This document shows, piece after piece, positions 17,434-21,678 of a stretch of DNA of 21,678 bases; positions within the stretch are counted from its first letter, which is position 1; each line of letters begins with the position of its first letter. The notes beneath the pieces were generated by a model. It searched no databases and was not told the origin of the DNA. It worked only from the letters and a program-made list of their open reading frames with translations. The position numbers were made by a program, and so were the translations under genes. Origin of the DNA: Tannerella sp. (GTDB lineage: Bacteria > Bacteroidota > Bacteroidia > Bacteroidales > Tannerellaceae); contig JAISJX010000242.1 in the NCBI GenBank assembly GCA_031261145.1, forward strand, positions 1-21,678, read 5' to 3'.

Positions 17434-17921
17434 AACTCAGAAGCGAACCCGAACTATTACATCTGGCCGCAGCTTATTGTTCAGCCGGCGAACACTGTGT
17501 GCAGGAAGTGCAGAAGAAAATCATTTCTGTCGGCGGTTCTACGGAAGCTGCACAGCGCATTATCAAGCGGCTGACGGATGAGAAGTTTATTGACGAAAGC
17601 CGCTTCTGCCGGAGTTTTGTCAACGATAAATTCCGCTTCAATCACTGGGGGCGTATCCGAATCGGGTATGAGTTGCAGAAAAAAGGCATTCCGGCTGCCG
17701 TTTTTTCCGAGGTCGTTGATGGCATGGATGAGGAAAAATACGTTTCATCGCTATCGTCCTTGTTAAAAGAGAAAAAACGCTCCGTCAGAGGGCGCTCGGA
17801 ACAGGATATTTTCCAAAAACTGTACCGCTTCGCCGCCGGAAGGGGCTTTGAAGGGCCTCTGATCGTCAAAACACTTAAACCTCTATTCAACGATGATGTC
17901 GATAGCGGAGATATGGAATAA
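17430..17921 (+). CDS. recX: regulatory protein RecX
   Basis: RecX proteins bind RecA filaments and modulate recombination. The 163-residue product has the three-helix repeat layout of the family: HLAAAYCSAGEHCVQEVQKK, then IIKRLTDEKFIDESRFCRSF with the diagnostic LxxExFIDExRFxxxF pattern, then GRIRIGYELQKKGIPAAVFS, and a final repeat KLYRFAAGRGFEGPLIVKTL. Its start overlaps the prmC stop (ATGA), and its end overlaps the comF start by 26-29 bases, so translation of all three is probably coupled. It is cytoplasmic. Confidence 0.9.
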   Translation: MKLRSEPELLHLAAAYCSAGEHCVQEVQKKIISVGGSTEAAQRIIKRLTDEKFIDESRFCRSFVNDKFRFNHWGRIRIGYELQKKGIPAAVFSEVVDGMDEEKYVSSLSSLLKEKKRSVRGRSEQDIFQKLYRFAAGRGFEGPLIVKTLKPLFNDDVDSGDME

Positions 17922-18600
17922 CATCCTGTATTTGTTTTTCCCCCGTTTATGCCTGCTTTGCAGGAGGCCGCTGATAAAGGATGAACAACAGATTTGCCTG
18001 CATTGCTTCTGCGACCTGCCCCGCACGAACTACGCCCGGCGGACGGAAAACCCGATACTGAGCTTGTTTGGCGGTATCCCGCAAATCCGGGAAGCGGGTT
18101 CTTTCCTGTTTTTCGAGAAAGAAGGAAAAACACAGACATTGCTTCATTCGCTTAAATATTACAATAACAAAGAATTGGCTATGCAATTAGGCCGTCATGC
18201 AGCACTTGAGATGCAAAAAGACGGCCTGTATAATAATGTAGAGATACTGGCGCCCGTCCCTCTCCATCCGAAAAAGAAGCGGAGACGGGGATATAATCAG
18301 TCCGAATGGATTGCACGAGGGTTTGCCTCTGTGTATCATTGCCCTATCGACACGGATACGCTTTTCCGGAATATTCATACGGACACGCAGACACGCAAAA
18401 CCATTTATGAACGCCATCTGAACGTCGAGAAAATTTTCGACATCCGGAATATCGAATCTTTTTCCGGTAAACATATCCTGCTGATTGACGATGTAATTAC
18501 AACCGGCGCTACCACAAATGCCTGTATCCGTGCACTAATCACCGTTCCCGACATTCAAATCAGTCTGTTCTCGCTGGCGATTGTCCCGATCAGAATCTGA
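17893..18600 (+). CDS. comF: ComF family phosphoribosyltransferase-like protein
   Basis: ComF proteins take part in DNA uptake in naturally transformable bacteria; the fold is a type I phosphoribosyltransferase. The 235-residue protein opens with a four-cysteine zinc site (Cys20, Cys23, Cys35, Cys38), has LLHSLKYYNNKELAMQLG and PVPLHPKKKRRRGYNQSEWIA in the middle, and a complete PRPP-binding loop LIDDVITTGATT at 197-208. All are standard for the family. Two adjacent ATGs (17893, 17896) are possible starts, both inside the recX coding sequence. It is the last gene of the operon and converges with the mannosidase gene. A competence role is family knowledge, not shown here. Confidence 0.9.
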   Translation: MMSIAEIWNNILYLFFPRLCLLCRRPLIKDEQQICLHCFCDLPRTNYARRTENPILSLFGGIPQIREAGSFLFFEKEGKTQTLLHSLKYYNNKELAMQLGRHAALEMQKDGLYNNVEILAPVPLHPKKKRRRGYNQSEWIARGFASVYHCPIDTDTLFRNIHTDTQTRKTIYERHLNVEKIFDIRNIESFSGKHILLIDDVITTGATTNACIRALITVPDIQISLFSLAIVPIRI

Positions 18601-18610
18601 ATGCTTTTTT

Positions 18611-18647
18611 GTGTTTTCGTTTTTTCTGAACAAAACAATGATAACAC
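18611..18647. terminator. A/T-rich nested inverted repeat between convergent genes
   Basis: Between the comF stop and the mannosidase stop, an outer GTGTT/AACAC pair (18611-18615 with 18643-18647) encloses GTTTT/AAAAC (18619-18623 with 18632-18636). It has T-rich runs on the plus strand and A-rich runs facing the other way, so it could end both transcripts. The stems are short and A/T-rich. Confidence 0.3.
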
Positions 18648-18659
18648 AGGTTAAACGTA

Positions 18660-20909
18660 TTAAATCTTTGTTTTATCCGTCATTTCAAAATGCAGTTCGC
18701 CACCTTGCAGGAGTTCGTCGAAGGTGAGATAAGTCCGGTCTAAGGGCTTGCCGTTTAGGTACATTTTATCCACATAGATATTTGTATCGGATAAATTACT
18801 TGCTTTGATAACGAATTGTTTACCCGAAGGCAGATGAATAGTGGCGCGGTCGAATAAGGGCGCCCCGATTTCATATCTGCCGGAAACGGGATCCATCGGA
18901 TAAAAACCTAATGCACTGAACACGTACCATGCACTCATTTGTCCGGTATCTTCATCTCCGCATATCCCTTGCGGTGTATTGTCATAGAGGGTAGTCAATA
19001 CCTGATTTACATAATATTGTGTCTTTTGTGGTTGTCCTGCCGCGTTGTACATATAAATAATGTGATGGCTCGGCTCGTTGCCATGTGCATATTGCCCTAT
19101 CAGTCCCGAAATGTCGCCGGAGGCATTGCTTCCATGAAGTTCGGACGACATGGTAAACAACGAATCCAAACGCCCTGCCAGTACCTCTTTTCCGCCCATC
19201 AGTTTAGCCAGACCTTCCACATCGTGCTGAACGGAAAAAGTCCATTGCCATGCGTTGCCCTCGCAATATTCATCCCTTCGGTGTTCGGAACTCAAGGGGT
19301 CAAAAGGCGTCTTCCAACTGCCGTCGGCTTTCCTGCCCCGAGCAAACAAACTTTTTGTATCTATCACGTTACGATAGTTTTGCGAGCGTTGAGCGAATTG
19401 ATTTTGAACTTCGGTATTTCCCGTCAATCGGGCAAACTGCGATAGCGCATAATCATCGAAAGCATATTCCAACGTTCGTGCAGTGGCTTCCATTTCAAGG
19501 TCGCAAGGAACGTATCCGTATTGCTTATAATTTTTCAATCCCACAAAATACCCCATCGAATATCCGCAGGTGTCCTTCGTAGCGGAGGCGACCATCGCTT
19601 TCAGCGCCAATTCTTTGTCGAAACCGGTAATACCGTTCAGCAGACCGTTGGTTATCATCGGGAGGGAGTGAATACCTGTCATTTGGCAGGTTTCTGCACC
19701 GGCTAACGTCCAGATAGGTAATTGCCCTGCATATTTGTAAAATTCGAGCGCTGTTTTGATATAATCTTCCGTTACATCGGGATGCAACACGGCGATAAGA
19801 GGACATGCAGCCCGGTAAGTATCCCACAAACCGATTACTCCGCCAAAATACCGGAAACCATCCGAGCGATGGATTTGCCGGTCGGGACCGCGAAAACGTC
19901 CGTCAACATCCGAATAGAGCATCGGATACACCATCACATTGTGCAAGGCGGTATAAAATATCTCTTTCTTTTTAGTGTCCGGCGTTTCTATCTCAATCTG
20001 ATTCAGCACAGACGCCCATTGTAGCGATGCTTCTTTTTCGATGTCAATAAACGTTTTGCCATCCGCTTCTTCTACATAATTTCTCATGGCGCCGTCTAAA
20101 TCTACTGCCGAGACGCCCGTTTTAATATCCAGCGCACCGTTATCGGCTTCAAAGGTTAAAACGGCTTTCAGATTGCGGCTTTCCGCAGCCGTAATACCTT
20201 CCTGCCGGATGTTATCAATATAGAGAATACAATCCCTGATGGGCGTTGAGAAACGGGTATAGAAATAAACATGTTGCTCCGGCGCCCACCCGTTGGTTAT
20301 CCGGTAACCGCGCACGGTATATTTATCTACCACCTCAAAAGCGGCAGCATATACCGTATCTATATTATGCTCAGATTCAATGGTGCAGGCGCAAGTTGAG
20401 CCATAGTTCAAGTCGATAGCTACCGGTATGATTTCTTTCTGTTTGTATTGGTAACGCTGGATGCCGCAACGCGACGAAGCCGTCAGTTCAACTTTCAATC
20501 CTTCGTCATATAGCAATACGGAATAATAGCCGGGGCTTGCCTTCTCATCGTTGTGGGAAAAAGCGGTACGGAACTGTCCGGTCACAAACTCTTGCATGTC
20601 ATTGACATTTGTATTTGCAGGCAAGGGCATAAAGGAGATATCCAGAAAGTCGTTACATCCGCCTCCGCTTTTATGGATATGGCTGAATCCGATGATTTCC
20701 GTCCCACTATAGTTGTATCCGGAACCTTCCAATTGCGTATCCGCTCCTAACTGTATCATTCCGGCGGGAACAGAAGCAAGAGGGCTGATTTTTCCGGTTA
20801 CCCCTGTTCCTATAAACTTATTGACAAACAGACTGTTGCCTTTCTGTTCTCCGTTACATGCACAAAGGACGAAGGCGAAAATGATATAAGATAATTTGAT
20901 AATTTTCAT
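18660..20909 (-). CDS. GH92 family alpha-mannosidase, lipoprotein
   Basis: GH92 enzymes are calcium-dependent exo-alpha-mannosidases that trim mannose from N-glycans and yeast mannan. The 749-residue product starts with a lipoprotein signal (IIFAFVLCAC, lipidation at Cys18) and the N-terminal beta domain (FIGTGVTGKISPLASVPAGM, GFSHIHKSGGGCNDFLD). The (alpha/alpha)6 barrel carries the likely acid Glu550 in YCEGNAWQWTF, HGNEPSHH, and the base pair Asp652/Asp654 in GDEDTGQMSAWYVFSALGFYP. These are complete, so the enzyme should be active. Linkage preference (1,2-, 1,3-, 1,4- or 1,6-) cannot be read with certainty. The frame reaches 20939, but the ATG at 20909 begins the signal peptide. No susC/susD pair or other glycan gene lies in the window, so it appears as a lone gene. 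Confidence 0.93.
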   Translation of the reverse strand: MKIIKLSYIIFAFVLCACNGEQKGNSLFVNKFIGTGVTGKISPLASVPAGMIQLGADTQLEGSGYNYSGTEIIGFSHIHKSGGGCNDFLDISFMPLPANTNVNDMQEFVTGQFRTAFSHNDEKASPGYYSVLLYDEGLKVELTASSRCGIQRYQYKQKEIIPVAIDLNYGSTCACTIESEHNIDTVYAAAFEVVDKYTVRGYRITNGWAPEQHVYFYTRFSTPIRDCILYIDNIRQEGITAAESRNLKAVLTFEADNGALDIKTGVSAVDLDGAMRNYVEEADGKTFIDIEKEASLQWASVLNQIEIETPDTKKKEIFYTALHNVMVYPMLYSDVDGRFRGPDRQIHRSDGFRYFGGVIGLWDTYRAACPLIAVLHPDVTEDYIKTALEFYKYAGQLPIWTLAGAETCQMTGIHSLPMITNGLLNGITGFDKELALKAMVASATKDTCGYSMGYFVGLKNYKQYGYVPCDLEMEATARTLEYAFDDYALSQFARLTGNTEVQNQFAQRSQNYRNVIDTKSLFARGRKADGSWKTPFDPLSSEHRRDEYCEGNAWQWTFSVQHDVEGLAKLMGGKEVLAGRLDSLFTMSSELHGSNASGDISGLIGQYAHGNEPSHHIIYMYNAAGQPQKTQYYVNQVLTTLYDNTPQGICGDEDTGQMSAWYVFSALGFYPMDPVSGRYEIGAPLFDRATIHLPSGKQFVIKASNLSDTNIYVDKMYLNGKPLDRTYLTFDELLQGGELHFEMTDKTKI

Positions 20910-21223
20910 GTTTTTTTGTGTATATGCTTTTTGATACAAAATTACTTTTTAACCGGTTTGTTACTCATTTGTAAATACTATACAAAGGTAGTTCGTTTTT
21001 TACAATCAACCAACAAAAAAAGGCTAAATATTAATTTGAGGTGCTGTTTAAATAATAACCCGAACAGCGTGTAATCCACCCGGATGTTTCCCGTACCGTC
21101 CGGCACATCCTGACTGTTGCGGATGCCATGAGGGCAATGCTCTTCGCGATTGTTGAATACGTTGGTTTTTATACATTATCCGATCTGAATGTTTACACGC
21201 TCAAACTTGCACTTATTCAGTAT
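20910..21223. other. gene-free stretch with G+C-rich island
   Basis: The left part (20910-21045) is A+T-rich promoter DNA of the mannosidase gene. The part from about 21050 to 21155 is clearly richer in G+C (52 of 90 bases in 21061-21150, against 17 of 60 in 21001-21060). Two overlapping frames are open without a normal gene start: minus strand 20981-21175, reading FNNREEHCPHGIRNSQ and then DVPDGTGNIRVDYTLFG, and plus strand 21059-21229, reading HPDVSRTVRHILTVADAMRA. I recognise neither. It looks like the remains of a coding segment rather than a working gene. Confidence 0.4.
20983..20990 (-). promoter_or_regulatory. candidate -7 element for the GH92 gene
   Basis: The minus strand reads TACCTTTG, an exact TAnnTTTG match, with TTGTTGGTTG centred some 20 bases upstream as a fair -33 region. 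The leader would be about 65 bases. A second match (TAATTTTG, 20937-20944) lies closer to the gene but has no partner. Confidence 0.5.
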
Positions 21224-21505
21224 TTATAAATCTTTCACAAATTCGGTAAAATCACTCCAATTTTCTACTCGAAAAGTCCGAATATCGCGAACCGATTGTT
21301 TGAACCATTCAATTTGTTTCAAGGCTTCAATTGCTCGAACAAGATTTACCATATCTACACTTTCTGACAAATAAACACTCCCTTGTATGCGATAAAACCC
21401 AAAACGAAACAAAACCGTACTAATGTCAAAATAAGCATTATTGTATGGCTCGCCATAGTACCGCTTTAAGTCGGCGATAATCATATCAAAAGTTATTGCA
21501 AACAT
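21224..21505 (-). CDS. vapD: VapD family Cas2-like endoribonuclease (probable toxin)
   Basis: A 93-residue protein that closely resembles Helicobacter pylori VapD, a purine-specific mRNA endonuclease with the ferredoxin-like fold shared with Cas2. Matching blocks are FAITFDMIIADLKRYYGEPY with the catalytic-position Asp7, FGFYRIQGSVYLSE, AIEALKQIEWFKQSVRDIR and the C-terminal ENWSDFTEFVKDL. The length is that of the family. Its ATG overlaps the end of the upstream gene by 13 bases, the arrangement of toxin-antitoxin pairs. Base composition differs from the core genes: 66 of 180 bases G+C in 21241-21420, against 38 of 60 in aconitase at 4561-4620, which suggests horizontal acquisition. RNase activity here is inferred from the family. 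Confidence 0.9.
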   Translation of the reverse strand: MFAITFDMIIADLKRYYGEPYNNAYFDISTVLFRFGFYRIQGSVYLSESVDMVNLVRAIEALKQIEWFKQSVRDIRTFRVENWSDFTEFVKDL

Positions 21506-21678
21506 GTTTGCTGATTAGTTATGGGTCTGAAATAAGTTTCAGGTCCGAAAAATATCTCTCCTGAAACGTCTTTTATGGCAACTTCCATGCCAACAAACGG
21601 ATTACGGCGAATATCTATTACTTCACCCTCAACCCAATTATTTAAACCTGTAAAATTGGGGTCAACTTTGACTTTTTC
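21493..21678 (-). CDS. small protein upstream of vapD, probable antitoxin (5' end outside window)
   Basis: The frame is open from the window edge to a TAA at 21493 and gives 61 residues, ending TNQQTCLQ. The visible part is rich in beta strand and short turns: KVKVDPNFTGLNNWVEGEV, then NPFVGMEVAIKDVSGEIFFG. This suggests a small SH3-like barrel. It has no DNA-binding motif that I can see. Its stop codon lies inside vapD (13-base overlap), so the two are translated together. In Haemophilus, vapX overlaps and neutralises vapD; by position this gene would be the equivalent, but I cannot show homology to VapX. Start and full length are unknown. Confidence 0.65.
   Translation of the reverse strand, partial: EKVKVDPNFTGLNNWVEGEVIDIRRNPFVGMEVAIKDVSGEIFFGPETYFRPITNQQTCLQ

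Noticed and set aside
18590..18608. Palindrome TCAGAATCTGA over the comF stop followed by six T
   Set aside because: The arms leave a one-base loop, which cannot form a hairpin terminator.
21224..21505. A CRISPR cas2 gene, given the Cas2-like fold
   Set aside because: The sequence matches VapD rather than Cas2, no cas1 is adjacent, and no direct-repeat array is present in the window.

Overview
The window comes from a member of the Bacteroidales (phylum Bacteroidota), possibly near the Parabacteroides/Tannerella branch, but the genus is not settled from sequence alone. The evidence is the gene content and order (DUF6089 - uppS - bamA - ompH - ompH - murI; a citrate synthase / isocitrate dehydrogenase / aconitase block; ribD diverging from prmC), SusCD-era style lipoproteins, a GH92 mannosidase, weak Shine-Dalgarno signals, and repeated matches to the Bacteroidota -7 promoter element TAnnTTTG in the gaps.

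Layout. Positions 1-1395 (minus strand) hold the 5' part of dprA, cut by the window edge, behind a small hotdog thioesterase. Positions 1502-6415 (minus) hold an oxidative half-TCA operon transcribed acn -> icd -> citrate synthase, which turns oxaloacetate and acetyl-CoA into 2-oxoglutarate. Its isocitrate dehydrogenase carries residues typical of NAD-specific enzymes. Positions 6702-15366 (minus) form a long envelope-biogenesis block: a DUF6242 lipoprotein, a DUF6089 barrel protein, undecaprenyl diphosphate synthase, BamA, two Skp/OmpH chaperones, glutamate racemase and a secreted D-Ala-D-Ala dipeptidase. Lipid carrier supply, outer-membrane protein insertion, periplasmic chaperoning and D-amino-acid supply are thus physically linked. 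ribD (minus) starts 45 bp from a divergent plus-strand operon prmC-recX-comF (16591-18600), whose genes overlap end to start. A lone GH92 alpha-mannosidase lipoprotein (18660-20909, minus) converges on comF.

The right end (about 20910-21678) is accessory DNA. A short G+C-rich island with no intact gene sits next to an A+T-rich two-gene module: a VapD-family (Cas2-like) ribonuclease and an overlapping small upstream protein cut by the window edge, probably a toxin-antitoxin pair. This module is the best candidate for something incompletely described. The rest is mostly conserved core genome. No rRNA, tRNA, CRISPR array, intact insertion sequence or integrase was seen.
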